This document shows positions 1 through 8,312 of a DNA stretch of 64,000 nt, one piece after another. The notes under the pieces are model-generated. The model saw only the letters and a program-made list of their open reading frames with translations. It searched no databases and had not been told where the DNA came from. The translations under genes and the position numbers were made by a program. How positions within the stretch are numbered: the stretch's first letter is position 1; each line of letters starts with the position of its first letter. The DNA comes from Mesohalobacter halotolerans (GTDB lineage: Bacteria > Bacteroidota > Bacteroidia > Flavobacteriales > Flavobacteriaceae): assembly GCF_006120725.1 (NCBI RefSeq), contig NZ_SWMU01000002.1:372001-436000 (forward strand). Direction: 5' to 3'.

Positions 1-341
1 TTGTATTTTATAAGTTGAGAAACACTCGCTGAGGCCTCTTGATTTTTATCAATATTTTGATGAAGCGGCACAAAAATAACAAATGTCAAAACCCAGGTCA
101 ATAGAACAAGTAAAGAGTCTATGATATAATAACTGGACCAATTTGATATCAATAACAATATAATACTTATGACAATCTGACTTAGCATTAATGGTAAAAC
201 AACAACAGTAATTCTACTCGTATAAGGACGATGCCATGATTTAAGATTGTTAGGATTATAGTACCTAAAACTTGGATAAATTATCAACTGAACTAACCAA
301 ATTAAGACCATCAATCCTATATCCGGAATAAGTTTATACAT
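1..341 (-). CDS. Small integral membrane protein, C-terminus outside window
   Basis: An open frame runs on the minus strand from an ATG at 341 to the window edge with no stop, giving 113 residues of an incomplete protein. The translation begins MYKLIPDIGLMVLIWLVQLI and shows about four hydrophobic segments separated by short polar loops, with a loop rich in Trp, His and Arg near residues 37-43. It starts 10 bases after the stop of the membrane-protein gene at 352-750, so the two are probably one operon. I do not recognise the family. A small multi-pass inner-membrane protein is all that can be supported. Confidence 0.7.
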   Translation of the reverse strand, partial: MYKLIPDIGLMVLIWLVQLIIYPSFRYYNPNNLKSWHRPYTSRITVVVLPLMLSQIVISIILLLISNWSSYYIIDSLLVLLTWVLTFVIFVPLHQNIDKNQEASASVSQLIKY

Positions 342-351
342 ATAAATGTGA

Positions 352-750
352 TCAATCTGCATACTTGTCTGTTAATTTCCAATGGTAATCTTTATGAGTT
401 TTCCATAAAATATATCCAAAAGGAATCCACCATAAAAAATCGTTGGTAATGAGCGTATAAAAAAATTCAAATGGAATCTCACCACGATAATATTGGATGA
501 AAAAACCTAAAGGTCCAAAGATTTTCCCTAAAAATCCAACTGCAACAATAGGCCAATGCCGCATCGGAGCGTACGACGCCCACCAATAGCCAAGTCCATA
601 AACACCAATCACCATGCCCATACCTTGCCAAATCATAGTATGAACAGGCAAAGGCATGCCAACTAATTCAAAAAATTGGTTGGGAAACAAACCGACCCAC
701 AAGCCCCATAAAATATTGTAGATTGCTGCTAGTTTTAAAATTAATTTCAT
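352..750 (-). CDS. Small four-helix membrane protein, function unknown
   Basis: This 132-residue protein is mostly hydrophobic, with about four predicted membrane helices (roughly residues 5-22, 40-58, 67-85 and 100-116) and many aromatic residues, including GYWWASY and FLWWIPFGYILW. The basic, polar C-terminus (KTHKDYHWKLTDK) is probably cytoplasmic. The gene is followed after 10 bases by another membrane-protein gene in the same direction. Similar small proteins are common in Flavobacteriaceae near redox or stress genes, but I see no catalytic motif and assign no function. Confidence 0.75.
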   Translation of the reverse strand: MKLILKLAAIYNILWGLWVGLFPNQFFELVGMPLPVHTMIWQGMGMVIGVYGLGYWWASYAPMRHWPIVAVGFLGKIFGPLGFFIQYYRGEIPFEFFYTLITNDFLWWIPFGYILWKTHKDYHWKLTDKYAD

Positions 751-822
751 ATCAATTTTTAAAAATGCGAAATAATATAATTAAAGTCTATTTTTACTTC
801 TAAACACTAATAATCTTTTCAT

Positions 823-853
823 AAAAAAACCCTGCAGAGCGAATCGTGCAGGG
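823..853 (-). terminator. Rho-independent terminator after the AhpD-like gene
   Basis: On the minus strand a perfect 7-bp stem (TGCAGGG pairing with CCCTGCA at 830-836 and 847-853) encloses a 10-base loop and is followed by a run of Ts (complement of the A run at 823-829). It lies 25 bases beyond the stop codon at 878. Confidence 0.8.
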
Positions 854-877
854 CTTCCAATCAATCATGAAAAACTA

Positions 878-1432
878 CTATTTATCCCACTTTCGACTTT
901 CAAAGGCTTGATCTAAAGGTGTGTTTGCAATGTGATTGATGTAATTGGAAAATGTTTTCATCCCAACTGCTGTAACCACACCTGCGATGTGTCTATTGGT
1001 ATAACCCTGATCTCTAAAAGCTTGAGTAACTTCATCAGAAGGATATCCTCTTGTTTTTACAACGGCTTTAGCGTATTGACTCAAGGCTTCAAGTTTAGTG
1101 TCGGGAATGGTTTTACCTTTTCTAATGGCGTTGGTAAATTCTTCAGGGACATTACTTTGGTTATCTGCTATAAAAGAATGTGCAGCAACGCAGTAGGTGC
1201 AACCATTTTCAACGGCAATACTTAACAATAACACTTCTTGTTCAACTGGAGAAAACCCAGAATCTTGTCTAAAGCTTTCATCAGCAGAAGTGTAGGCTTT
1301 TAATAATGAAGGATTATTTGCCATAACTGCAAACAAATTGGGTACCATACCCATATTATCTTTAGCAGATTTTAAAATGGGTCTTGCCTCTACATCGGCA
1401 TTGTCTATCGTTTTTAATTCAAATGTTGACAT
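878..1432 (-). CDS. Carboxymuconolactone decarboxylase / AhpD-like family protein
   Basis: The 184-residue protein carries the AhpD-core signature around residues 73-86: an acidic residue, then CTYC (CxxC), then AHS. In AhpD-like proteins these Cys, Glu and His residues support thiol-based peroxide reduction; in true carboxymuconolactone decarboxylases the cysteines are absent. A peroxidase-related, alkylhydroperoxidase-like role is therefore more likely than decarboxylation. There is no signal peptide, so it is probably cytoplasmic. The gene ends at a clear terminator and seems to be transcribed alone. The length fits the longer AhpD-like subgroup. The real substrate is not deducible. Confidence 0.88.
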   Translation of the reverse strand: MSTFELKTIDNADVEARPILKSAKDNMGMVPNLFAVMANNPSLLKAYTSADESFRQDSGFSPVEQEVLLLSIAVENGCTYCVAAHSFIADNQSNVPEEFTNAIRKGKTIPDTKLEALSQYAKAVVKTRGYPSDEVTQAFRDQGYTNRHIAGVVTAVGMKTFSNYINHIANTPLDQAFESRKWDK

Positions 1433-1581
1433 AAATTCTATTTTTTAGAATTCGTCGTAATAGAATAGGATCGCTTACAAAAGCTTTTGATATTTGATGT
1501 TTGGAGCATCACATCATTGGACAGGATTAAAGATTCTGATGGCAATCAATGCTGGAAACCTACCCTGCCGATCAGGCGGAT

Positions 1582-1613
1582 ACAAAACCACTGCTATCGC
1601 AGTCTTGGTTTTG
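1582..1613. repeat. Hairpin, possibly the old terminator of a decayed tRNA
   Basis: The arms ACAAAACCA and TGGTTTTGT flank a second inner stem (CTGC/GCAG), forming one long imperfect hairpin. On the minus strand it lies directly after the decayed tRNA copy at 1623-1706, where a tRNA terminator would be expected. A further short palindrome (CCTG..CAGG) follows at 1564-1576. Confidence 0.5.
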
Positions 1614-1622
1614 TGCTTGTCG

Positions 1623-1948
<326 letters not shown>

Positions 1949-1950
1949 CT

Positions 1951-1984
1951 AAAAACAAAAAACCTTACATCTCTGTAAGGTTTT
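1951..1984 (-). terminator. Terminator of tRNA-Arg
   Basis: On the minus strand a perfect 11-bp stem (AAAACCTTACA with TGTAAGGTTTT, 1959-1984) closes a 4-base loop and is followed by a T-rich tract. It starts two bases after the tRNA 3' end and fills the whole gap up to the GIY-YIG start codon at 1945. Confidence 0.85.
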
Positions 1985-1986
1985 AG

Positions 1987-2060
1987 TGATCGCGACAGGA
2001 TTCGAACCTGTGACCGTCTGCTTAGAAGGCAGATGCTCTATCCAGCTGAGCTACGCGACC
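1987..2060 (-). tRNA. tRNA-Arg (anticodon TCT)
   Basis: The minus strand folds into a complete cloverleaf of 74 bases. The acceptor stem GGTCGCG pairs with CGCGATC, with discriminator base A. The D-arm contains AGCTGGATAGAGC. The anticodon stem TCTGC/GCAGA encloses the loop CTTCTAA, giving anticodon TCT, which reads AGA and AGG. The T-arm is CACAGG-TTCGAAT-CCTGTC. The CCA end is not encoded, as is usual in this phylum, and the tRNA CCA-adding enzyme is present at 14151-15581. A terminator follows immediately. Partial copies of the same tRNA lie on both sides. Confidence 0.95.
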
Positions 2061-2115
2061 AGTTTAAAATGCAATATATCAAATATCACATTTGTAAATT
2101 CAATATTTCAAAGCT

Positions 2116-2146
2116 GCCTGTCCGTCCGAAGCAAAGCGGAGGCGGA
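2116..2146. repeat. GC-rich imperfect palindrome next to tRNA fragment
   Basis: The stretch contains TCCGTCCG and CGGAGGCGGA as imperfect inverted arms around AAGCAAAG. It is strikingly more GC-rich than its surroundings and abuts the tRNA 5'-end fragment at 2147. Short interspersed palindromes of this style occur widely in Bacteroidota genomes; whether this one belongs to a known family cannot be decided from one copy. Confidence 0.5.
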
Positions 2147-2158
2147 AGCTACGCGACC
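2147..2158 (-). pseudogene. Fragment of tRNA-Arg 5' end
   Basis: Twelve bases (minus strand GGTCGCGTAGCT) are identical to the first twelve bases of the intact tRNA-Arg (2049-2060). The match stops exactly where the GC-rich palindrome begins. Together with the 5'-less copy at 1623-1706 it could represent the two halves of one interrupted ancestral tRNA gene. Confidence 0.6.
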
Positions 2159-2170
2159 TTATTTTATTCC

Positions 2171-2200
2171 AATTCGTATTCAAACCAGTGTGACCGTTCC
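2171..2200 (-). pseudogene. Degenerate T-arm-like tRNA fragment
   Basis: On the plus strand AATTCG, AAACC and TGTGACCGTTCC occur in the same order as in the T-arm of the decayed tRNA copy (1655-1676), separated by small insertions. The last twelve bases are identical to 1665-1676. This suggests yet another, more decayed tRNA-Arg copy upstream of the functional one. Confidence 0.45.
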
Positions 2201-2481
2201 AAAAAAATATACTCGGATTCTATACTGACGATAAATTTCGATATGTTGAAAACATGTATATTGTTCCATATTTAAAGAAACTAAATCATTAGAATTTAGG
2301 ATGTCAAGGAAACGGGTTGCAAAATTAATATTTTTTTGGATATAAAAAATTTAAATGTAAATATTATTAGGTTTATTTATTGATTTTTTTACTTAAGTAG
2401 CATAAACTTTTGAAAGGAGTCAGTACTGCTCAATGGATTTGTTTTATATTTGTTTTGATTTATTTTTTAAATAAGATTTGG

Positions 2482-2976
2482 ATGATAGATTATAAAAAAA
2501 TAAGTATCAACTGCGGAATCATTTTTGGTTTGTATTCATCAGTATTGCTTTGGTTAAGTTACAAGTTCAATTTTGAAGACAGCTTACTCATGTCATTTAT
2601 CTCTGTGGTTGTTGCCGTAATTTTGGTGTTTTATCCTATTCACCTATTCAAAATAAATAACAGCAACAACCTTAAATTGGGAGAGGCATTAAAAATTGGC
2701 CTTATTGTCGGTTTAATAAGTGGAATCATTTATGGGATTTACACTTATTTACATTATAATTCGATTGATACTGAATTCATTCCTCTTAAGTTAGAAGAAA
2801 GCAGACAGGCCATTGAGCAAACCAATAGTGAACTCTCTGATGAACAGATGAAACAAACTTTAGCAATGACAAAAACCATGCTATCGCCTTTTACCTTAGG
2901 CACCTTTGCATTATTCAACCTGCTGTTTAAATCTTTTATTGTTGGTTTAATTGTAGGTTTGATTAAGAAAAATTAG
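2482..2976 (+). CDS. DUF4199 family membrane protein
   Basis: The 164-residue product has four predicted membrane helices (roughly residues 8-26, 31-50, 66-86 and 140-160). It has the DUF4199 pattern: a glycine-rich segment ALKIGLIVGLISGIIYGIYT followed by a long polar helix with charged residues and a final GTFALFNLLFKSF-type helix. I chose the ATG at 2482 because the protein then begins MIDYKKISINCGIIFG, as is usual for the family; the TTG at 2410 would add 24 untypical residues. It precedes a GT2 glycosyltransferase by 3 bases, an association common in Flavobacteriaceae. Function is unknown; a supporting role in envelope polysaccharide synthesis is only suggested by context. Confidence 0.82.
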   Translation: MIDYKKISINCGIIFGLYSSVLLWLSYKFNFEDSLLMSFISVVVAVILVFYPIHLFKINNSNNLKLGEALKIGLIVGLISGIIYGIYTYLHYNSIDTEFIPLKLEESRQAIEQTNSELSDEQMKQTLAMTKTMLSPFTLGTFALFNLLFKSFIVGLIVGLIKKN

Positions 2977-2979
2977 AAC

Positions 2980-3930
2980 ATGTTGATTTCAGTTGTCATT
3001 CCTTTACTAAATGAAGCAGATTCGCTATCTGAATTATATGCTAGGCTAAATAAAGTCTTGAATGACCTTAGTTTTGAATATGAAATCATTTTTATAGATG
3101 ATGGTAGTTCAGATAATTCCTGGGGTACTATCAAAAGTTTAAAGAAAACTCACCCAGAAATCAAAGCGATTCGGTTTTCAAAAAATTACGGTAAATCTCA
3201 AGCCCTTCACGCTGGCTTCAATTTAGCCAAAGGAGAAATCGTATTTACGATGGACGCTGACTTGCAAGACAGCCCTGAAGAAATTCCTGAAATGATAAGT
3301 GTTCTTCAAGACAATAATTTGGATATACTTTCTGGTTGGAAAAAGAAACGCTACGACTCTATTTTATTTAAAAATTTGCCCTCAAAACTCTTTAACTTTG
3401 CTGCTCGAAAGACCTCTGGACTAAAACTTCACGATTTTAACTGTGGGTTAAAGGCTTACAAAAAAGAGGTTATAAAGTCTATAGACGTTAAAGGCGAAAT
3501 GCATCGCTATATTCCTGTATTGGCAAAAAATGAAGGCTTTACAAGAATAGATGAAAAACCCGTTAAACATCAAGCGAGGAAATTTGGCCAAACCAAATTT
3601 GGTGCTGAGCGTTTCATCAATGGCTTCTTGGACTTAGTCTCGCTTTGGTTTTTTTCTAGATTTGGCAAACGTCCTATGCACTTTTTTGGAGCTCTAGGTG
3701 TATTGATGTTTGTTATCGGCTTACTTTCAGCTATTTATATTGGAGCCTCAAAATTATATAAGCTATACCACGGACTCCCCAACATACTAGTAGTTGATAA
3801 TCCCTTTTTTTATATTGCATTAACCAGTATGATTATTGGAGTTCAACTGTTTTTAGCTGGCTTTATAGGCGAACTTATATTAAACAATCAGTCTTCAAAA
3901 TTCAGGTATAATATTTCAGAAAAAATTTGA
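2980..3930 (+). CDS. Family 2 glycosyltransferase, polyprenyl-phosphate type
   Basis: The 316-residue protein has an N-terminal GT-A domain: ISVVIPLLNEADSL (3-16), IIFIDDGSSDNSW (37-49) and the metal-binding MDADLQD (91-97). Two C-terminal membrane helices follow (about 230-255 and 275-298). This architecture is that of the dolichyl/undecaprenyl-phosphate mannose or glucose synthases (DPM1, GtrB, ArnC). It probably loads a sugar from a nucleotide donor onto undecaprenyl phosphate at the inner membrane for later transfer outside. It is encoded between the DUF4199 protein and a phosphohexomutase, 3 bases from each, so the operon may make and use a sugar phosphate. The exact sugar is unknown. 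Confidence 0.92.
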   Translation: MLISVVIPLLNEADSLSELYARLNKVLNDLSFEYEIIFIDDGSSDNSWGTIKSLKKTHPEIKAIRFSKNYGKSQALHAGFNLAKGEIVFTMDADLQDSPEEIPEMISVLQDNNLDILSGWKKKRYDSILFKNLPSKLFNFAARKTSGLKLHDFNCGLKAYKKEVIKSIDVKGEMHRYIPVLAKNEGFTRIDEKPVKHQARKFGQTKFGAERFINGFLDLVSLWFFSRFGKRPMHFFGALGVLMFVIGLLSAIYIGASKLYKLYHGLPNILVVDNPFFYIALTSMIIGVQLFLAGFIGELILNNQSSKFRYNISEKI

Positions 3931-3933
3931 ACC

Positions 3934-5646
3934 ATGAAAAAGGAAATTTTAGAAAAAGCACAGGAATGGTTAGCAGAACCATTTGATCAAGATACACAAC
4001 AGTCTGTACAACATCTCATTCAAAATGATCCATCCACGCTAGAAGATGCTTTTTATACTAATATTGATTTTGGTACTGGTGGTATGCGTGGTATTATGGG
4101 TGCTGGAACTAACCGAATTAACAAATATACTTTAGGGAAAAACACACAAGGGATAAGTAATTATCTCAAAAAAACCTTTCCCAATACTATCCATCGCGTG
4201 GTGATTGCTTATGATTGTCGTCACAATAGTAAAAGTTTAGCTAAGATTGTTGCTGACGTATTTTCTGCAAATAGGGTTAAGGTTTTTCTATTTGAAGATT
4301 TAAGACCAACACCAGAATTGTCTTACGCCCTTAAAAAGCTGGATTGTCATTGCGGAATTGTTCTTACTGCTAGCCACAATCCACCTGAATACAATGGCTA
4401 CAAAGTGTACTGGCAAGACGGTGGACAACTGGTACCTCCTCAAGATCAAGATATTATTGAAGAAATCAATCAATTACAATTTAAAGATATTGTATTTCAA
4501 CCGCAGGAAAACCTGATTTCTGTGATTGGTCAAGATATTGATAAGCAATTCATTAAAGATGCTATAAAAAATGGTCAAAAAAACATCTCTCAATCTGCTA
4601 GGGAAAATTTAAAAGTAGTGTTTACTCCTATTCACGGTACATCTATCAAGTCAATACCTCAAACCTTATCTCAAGCTGGATATAAGCAACTGAAAATTGT
4701 TGAAGAACAAGCCGAACCGGACGGTGACTTTCCTACTGTAAAGTCACCAAACCCTGAAGAACCGGAAGCACTAAAAATGGCTATCAATCTCGCCAATAAA
4801 CATGAGAGTGATATTGTAATTGGCACAGATCCTGACAGCGATCGCCTTGGCATTGCTGTAAGGAATGAAAACAACAATATGGTATTACTTAATGGCAATC
4901 AAACCATGGTTTTAATGACTTGGTTTCTGCTAGAAGAATATAAAACCAAACTCAAGGGTAATGAGTTTGTGGCTTCTACAGTAGTTTCAACACCTATGAT
5001 GCGTGTCATGACCGAAAATTATGGTGTCGAGTATATGGAAACTTTGACGGGTTTTAAGTGGATAGCTGATTTAATTAAAACCTTTCCCAAAAAACACTTC
5101 ATAGGAGGTGGAGAAGAAAGCTTTGGTTTTATGGTTGGAGACTTTGTTAGAGATAAAGATGCTGTTACTTCAACTTTACTTATTTGCGAAATTGCCGCTT
5201 ATTTAAAATCTATGGGCTCATCTGTCTATGAAAAATTGATAGCGCTCTATACCGAACATGGCTTTTATAAAGAAGAGTTAGTAGCTTTGGTTAAAAAAGG
5301 GATTCAAGGTCAAAAGGAGATTCAACAAAAAATGAAAAACTTAAGAGACCATCCGTTAAAAGAAATATGTGGAGAGAAAGTGATACTAATTGAAGACTAT
5401 CTGAATTCAGTTTCAAAAAACCTGCAAAACCATGAGCGTTCTCAGTTGGGTTTGCCTCAATCGAATGTGCTGATTTACTATACTGAAAATGGAACTAAAG
5501 TTGCGGCAAGACCAAGCGGGACAGAACCGAAGATTAAATTTTATATCAGTGTGAATACCACTTTAAAATCCCCTGAGACTTACAAAGAAGTAGACAAAGT
5601 TTTAGAAGAAAAAATAAATAAAATAAAGAAAGAAATAGGCTTATAA
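3934..5646 (+). CDS. Phosphoglucomutase/phosphomannomutase family enzyme
   Basis: This 570-residue alpha-D-phosphohexomutase has all family signatures. The phosphoserine loop is TASHNPPEYNG (145-155, Ser147), the Mg2+-binding loop DPDSDRLG (299-306), the sugar-binding loop GEESFG (393-398), and the phosphate-binding loop RPSGTEPKIK near 525. The length matches the longer bacterial and PGM2-like phospho-sugar mutases (550-600). It interconverts hexose 1- and 6-phosphates in the cytoplasm, feeding nucleotide-sugar synthesis, in keeping with the glycosyltransferase just upstream. Its stop codon overlaps the stop of the convergent pseudouridine synthase gene: TTATAA serves both strands. Confidence 0.95.
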   Translation: MKKEILEKAQEWLAEPFDQDTQQSVQHLIQNDPSTLEDAFYTNIDFGTGGMRGIMGAGTNRINKYTLGKNTQGISNYLKKTFPNTIHRVVIAYDCRHNSKSLAKIVADVFSANRVKVFLFEDLRPTPELSYALKKLDCHCGIVLTASHNPPEYNGYKVYWQDGGQLVPPQDQDIIEEINQLQFKDIVFQPQENLISVIGQDIDKQFIKDAIKNGQKNISQSARENLKVVFTPIHGTSIKSIPQTLSQAGYKQLKIVEEQAEPDGDFPTVKSPNPEEPEALKMAINLANKHESDIVIGTDPDSDRLGIAVRNENNNMVLLNGNQTMVLMTWFLLEEYKTKLKGNEFVASTVVSTPMMRVMTENYGVEYMETLTGFKWIADLIKTFPKKHFIGGGEESFGFMVGDFVRDKDAVTSTLLICEIAAYLKSMGSSVYEKLIALYTEHGFYKEELVALVKKGIQGQKEIQQKMKNLRDHPLKEICGEKVILIEDYLNSVSKNLQNHERSQLGLPQSNVLIYYTENGTKVAARPSGTEPKIKFYISVNTTLKSPETYKEVDKVLEEKINKIKKEIGL

Positions 5647-6321
5647 CACAGATTGCCACAAATTATTATGAGGTAAATCTGCTTCAAAACACATTTTCTC
5701 TTTTGTTGTAGGATGTATCAAGCTGAGTTTTCTAGCGTGTAAGTCAATTCCGCCATCAAAATTGCTTCGCTTAGCTCCATATTTTAAATCACCTTTGATG
5801 GGACAGCCAATATAAGACAATTGTGAGCGAATTTGATGATGTCGACCGGTTTCGAGTTCTATTTCTAACAGGTGATAATGCTTCAGTGATTTAAGAAGCC
5901 TGTAATTTAAAACAGCTTGTTTGGCACCTGGTATTGATTTTGGGTAAGCATAAGATTTGTTTTGCTTGGGCTTTCGCTTTAAATAGTGAACCAACCGTGC
6001 TTGAGTTGCTTTGGGTTTATTTTTGACCATAGCCCAGTAGATTTTTTGAGTTTGGCGTTCACTAAATTGTTTATTAAGTCGAGATAAGGCTTTTGAGGTT
6101 TTGGCAAAGACTAAAACGCCACTTGTCGGACGATCTAAACGATGGACCACACCCAAATAAACATTGCCCGGTTTGTTATACTTCTGCTTAATGTATGTTT
6201 TAACAGTTTCGTTTAAAGGTTCGTCTCCTGTGGCGTCACCTTGTACTAAACGCCCTACTGGCTTATTAATGACAAAAAGATGATTGTCTTCGTAAATGAT
6301 ATATGACTGTAGCTGAGACAA
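5641..6321 (-). CDS. RluA family pseudouridine synthase
   Basis: The 226-residue protein is a compact RluA-type rRNA/tRNA pseudouridine synthase. The catalytic motif HRLDRPTSGVLVFAKT is at 60-75 with Asp63 as nucleophile. ELETGRHHQIRSQLSYIGCPIKGDLKYGA lies in the C-terminal half, spanning the conserved RxHQIR and GDxxYG elements. No S4 domain is present, so it resembles RluA/TruC more than RluD. The RNA target position is not deducible. It converges on the phosphohexomutase gene with a 6-base overlap at the stops. The next gene upstream begins about 140 bases away, so it may have its own promoter. Confidence 0.93.
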   Translation of the reverse strand: MSQLQSYIIYEDNHLFVINKPVGRLVQGDATGDEPLNETVKTYIKQKYNKPGNVYLGVVHRLDRPTSGVLVFAKTSKALSRLNKQFSERQTQKIYWAMVKNKPKATQARLVHYLKRKPKQNKSYAYPKSIPGAKQAVLNYRLLKSLKHYHLLEIELETGRHHQIRSQLSYIGCPIKGDLKYGAKRSNFDGGIDLHARKLSLIHPTTKEKMCFEADLPHNNLWQSVL

Positions 6322-6464
6322 ATTTGTTTTACTTTATAATTGTTAAAAATATTCTAATGAAGTTCAATAATCACATTCTTAATTTTGATTGATTTATAGA
6401 GCTTTTGAGTCATAATTTGAGTATAATAATTAAGTTAAAAAATTCCTTTTATGATATGAAAAAT

Positions 6465-7385
6465 TTAAGTTTGCTTTCTTAGTTTTTGGATACTCGCGTT
6501 AAGTTCGAAACCCAACAAAAAGATGTTAGAATTCAACCAAATGTATATCATTAAAACCAACAAGGCACCAATAGAACCGTAAAGTTTATTGTAAGTTGAA
6601 AAATTTTCGATGTAAAATGAAAACAAGTAAGTCGTCAGGATAATTAAAAAAGTTGTAAACAATGCTCCTACAGAAAAGAAACGCGATTGACGTCCTTCTT
6701 TGGTTCCAAAAAAGTACAGTATAGCTATTCCAATATAGAGCATAATAAGAAGTGTTGCATAACGACCAATTTTTGCCCAAAATATAGTATCTCCAACAAT
6801 ACCAAAATGCCTTAAGTTTTCTATAATGTAAGTTAAATAAATCGTAATGGTAACTGAAATTAAAAGTAAAATCGCGATGATTAAAGCCACTCCTACGGCA
6901 ACGATATATTGTCGAATAATGGTACGGTTAATTCTGGTGTGGTAAGAAAACTCAAAACTTGTAAATATGGCATTAACACCATTTGACATTAAAAAAATAG
7001 ACAGCAAAAACACAAAAGACAACAAGCCAGCTCTTGGGTTATTGGCAATGTCAACAAAAATATCACTAAAAAAATTAGCCGCTTGAGTTGGCATTAAATC
7101 TTCAATAAAATAAAGGACTTCACTTTGAAAATCGTCTATAAACGTAATAAACGGAATGAGATTTAAAATAAATAGCAAAAACGGGAAAATTGCCATAAAA
7201 AAGCTAAAGGCAATAGAACTTGCACGTGTTGAAAAAGTACCTTTAATGATACCAAAAAAATAAATTTTAATTAAATCGTATAAAGTTAATCCGTCGAGTT
7301 TGGGCAGTTTTACCTTTTTGCAGCCTTTTGCAATATCTTTTATAATAGGTGTTTCTGATATGGTTTTATCTAAAGGGTCTGACAT
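6465..7385 (-). CDS. YihY/BrkB family inner-membrane protein
   Basis: The 306-residue protein begins with a polar segment of about 45 residues. Six hydrophobic helices follow. The family hallmarks are visible: RASSIAFSFFMAIFPFLLF (about 56-74) and a late YGSIGALLVLMIYIWLNSNIFLLG (about 268-291) followed by E, N and the short basic C-terminus. BrkB/YihY proteins are conserved inner-membrane proteins of unclear role, once misnamed RNase BN. The start codon lies one base past the nadC stop at 7387, so the pair is cotranscribed, probably with translational coupling. Confidence 0.92.
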   Translation of the reverse strand: MSDPLDKTISETPIIKDIAKGCKKVKLPKLDGLTLYDLIKIYFFGIIKGTFSTRASSIAFSFFMAIFPFLLFILNLIPFITFIDDFQSEVLYFIEDLMPTQAANFFSDIFVDIANNPRAGLLSFVFLLSIFLMSNGVNAIFTSFEFSYHTRINRTIIRQYIVAVGVALIIAILLLISVTITIYLTYIIENLRHFGIVGDTIFWAKIGRYATLLIMLYIGIAILYFFGTKEGRQSRFFSVGALFTTFLIILTTYLFSFYIENFSTYNKLYGSIGALLVLMIYIWLNSNIFLLGFELNASIQKLRKQT

Positions 7386-7386
7386 T

Positions 7387-8244
7387 TTAAATCGCTTTAA
7401 GGCTCATATCCATATTGTAAACAGAATGGGTCAAAGCGCCGCTTGATATAAAATCAACACCACAATTAGCATAATGTTTTGCCGTTTCTAAAGTAATGCC
7501 ACCACTAGATTCTGTATAGCACTTCTCTCCTATTAATTCGACGGCTTTCTTGGTGTCTTTATAATTAAAATTGTCAAGTAAAATTCTATACACACCATCT
7601 TGTTTTAAAATCATTTCCACTTCTTCTAAACTTCTCGCTTCTACAATAATTTTTAAATTTAAGTGATGGTTTTTTAAGTAATCCTGCGTTTTTTGAATAG
7701 CTTGTGGAATGCCACCAGCAAAATCAATGTGATTGTCTTTGAGCATAATCATATCATATAGTGCAAATCTGTGATTGGTACCACCGCCAATTTTTACCGC
7801 CCATTTTTCAAGGGCGCGAATACCAGGTGTTGTTTTTCGAGTATCTAAAATTTGAGTCTTTGTGCCTTTGAGTTGCTTGACAAAATCATGGGTTTTGGTA
7901 GCAATTGCACTCATGCGTTGCATAGCGTTTAAGACGAGACGCTCGGCTTTGAGAATTGATTGACTTGAGCCTATTACTGTAAATGCTATATCACCATTTT
8001 CAACTTGATCACCATCATTAAGAAGCGTATTGATTTCTATGTCAGTATCAATAGATTTAAAAACTTGTTTCGCAAAATCAATGCCGGCGATTATACCGTT
8101 GTCTTTAACCAAAAGTTGTGCTTGACCTTTGACCTTAGAAGAAATACAGGCCAATGATGAATAATCACCATCCCCAATATCTTCTCTAACCGCATTTTTT
8201 ATAATTAAATCAATCTCGTTTTGAAATTGTGCACCGCTTATCAT
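7387..8244 (-). CDS. nadC: Nicotinate-nucleotide pyrophosphorylase (carboxylating)
   Basis: The 285-residue enzyme is quinolinate phosphoribosyltransferase, which makes nicotinate mononucleotide from quinolinate and PRPP in de novo NAD synthesis. Visible motifs are ILDTRKTTPGIRALEKWAV near 133-151, the glycine-rich GGGTNHR shortly after, and the C-terminal ESSGGITLETA, where the phosphate is bound. Length is normal for NadC (about 280). A TAnnTTTG-like box (TATCTTTG, complement of 8262-8269) lies about 18 bases upstream of the ATG. The BrkB-family gene follows after one base. Confidence 0.96.
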   Translation of the reverse strand: MISGAQFQNEIDLIIKNAVREDIGDGDYSSLACISSKVKGQAQLLVKDNGIIAGIDFAKQVFKSIDTDIEINTLLNDGDQVENGDIAFTVIGSSQSILKAERLVLNAMQRMSAIATKTHDFVKQLKGTKTQILDTRKTTPGIRALEKWAVKIGGGTNHRFALYDMIMLKDNHIDFAGGIPQAIQKTQDYLKNHHLNLKIIVEARSLEEVEMILKQDGVYRILLDNFNYKDTKKAVELIGEKCYTESSGGITLETAKHYANCGVDFISSGALTHSVYNMDMSLKAI

Positions 8245-8261
8245 AAATTTACTTTAGTTTA

Positions 8262-8269
8262 CAAAGATA
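8262..8269 (-). promoter_or_regulatory. Candidate -7 box for nadC
   Basis: The minus-strand sequence TATCTTTG matches the Bacteroidota -7 consensus TAnnTTTG and sits so that transcription would start roughly 12 bases before the nadC ATG. No convincing TTG -33 element is seen at the usual spacing. Confidence 0.35.
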
Positions 8270-8312
8270 ATTGAATATTATCTATTGATAAATTAGACTA
8301 AAATATAAAGCC

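Larger units (their letters stand above)
2061..2481. other. Intergenic region with tRNA fragments and AT-rich leader
   Basis: This 421-base stretch has no convincing gene; two open frames reading plus-strand across the tRNA are shadows. From left to right it holds an AT-rich spacer that should carry the tRNA promoter on the minus strand, a GC-rich palindromic repeat (2116-2146), a tRNA 5'-end fragment (2147-2158), a degenerate T-arm-like fragment (2171-2200), and an AT-rich tract leading to the DUF4199 gene. A TAnnTTTG-type box (TATATTTG, 2445-2452) lies 29 bases before the ATG at 2482 and is a weak promoter candidate, since no TTG lies at the expected spacing. Confidence 0.6.

Noticed and set aside
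1986-2275. Two overlapping plus-strand frames across the tRNA-Arg
   Set aside because: They read antisense through the intact tRNA and its fragments; the peptides reflect tRNA sequence (for example IATGFEPVTV).
2410-2481. TTG start for the DUF4199 gene, adding 24 residues
   Set aside because: The family normally begins close to the MIDYKK sequence, and a candidate -7 box lies inside the extension.
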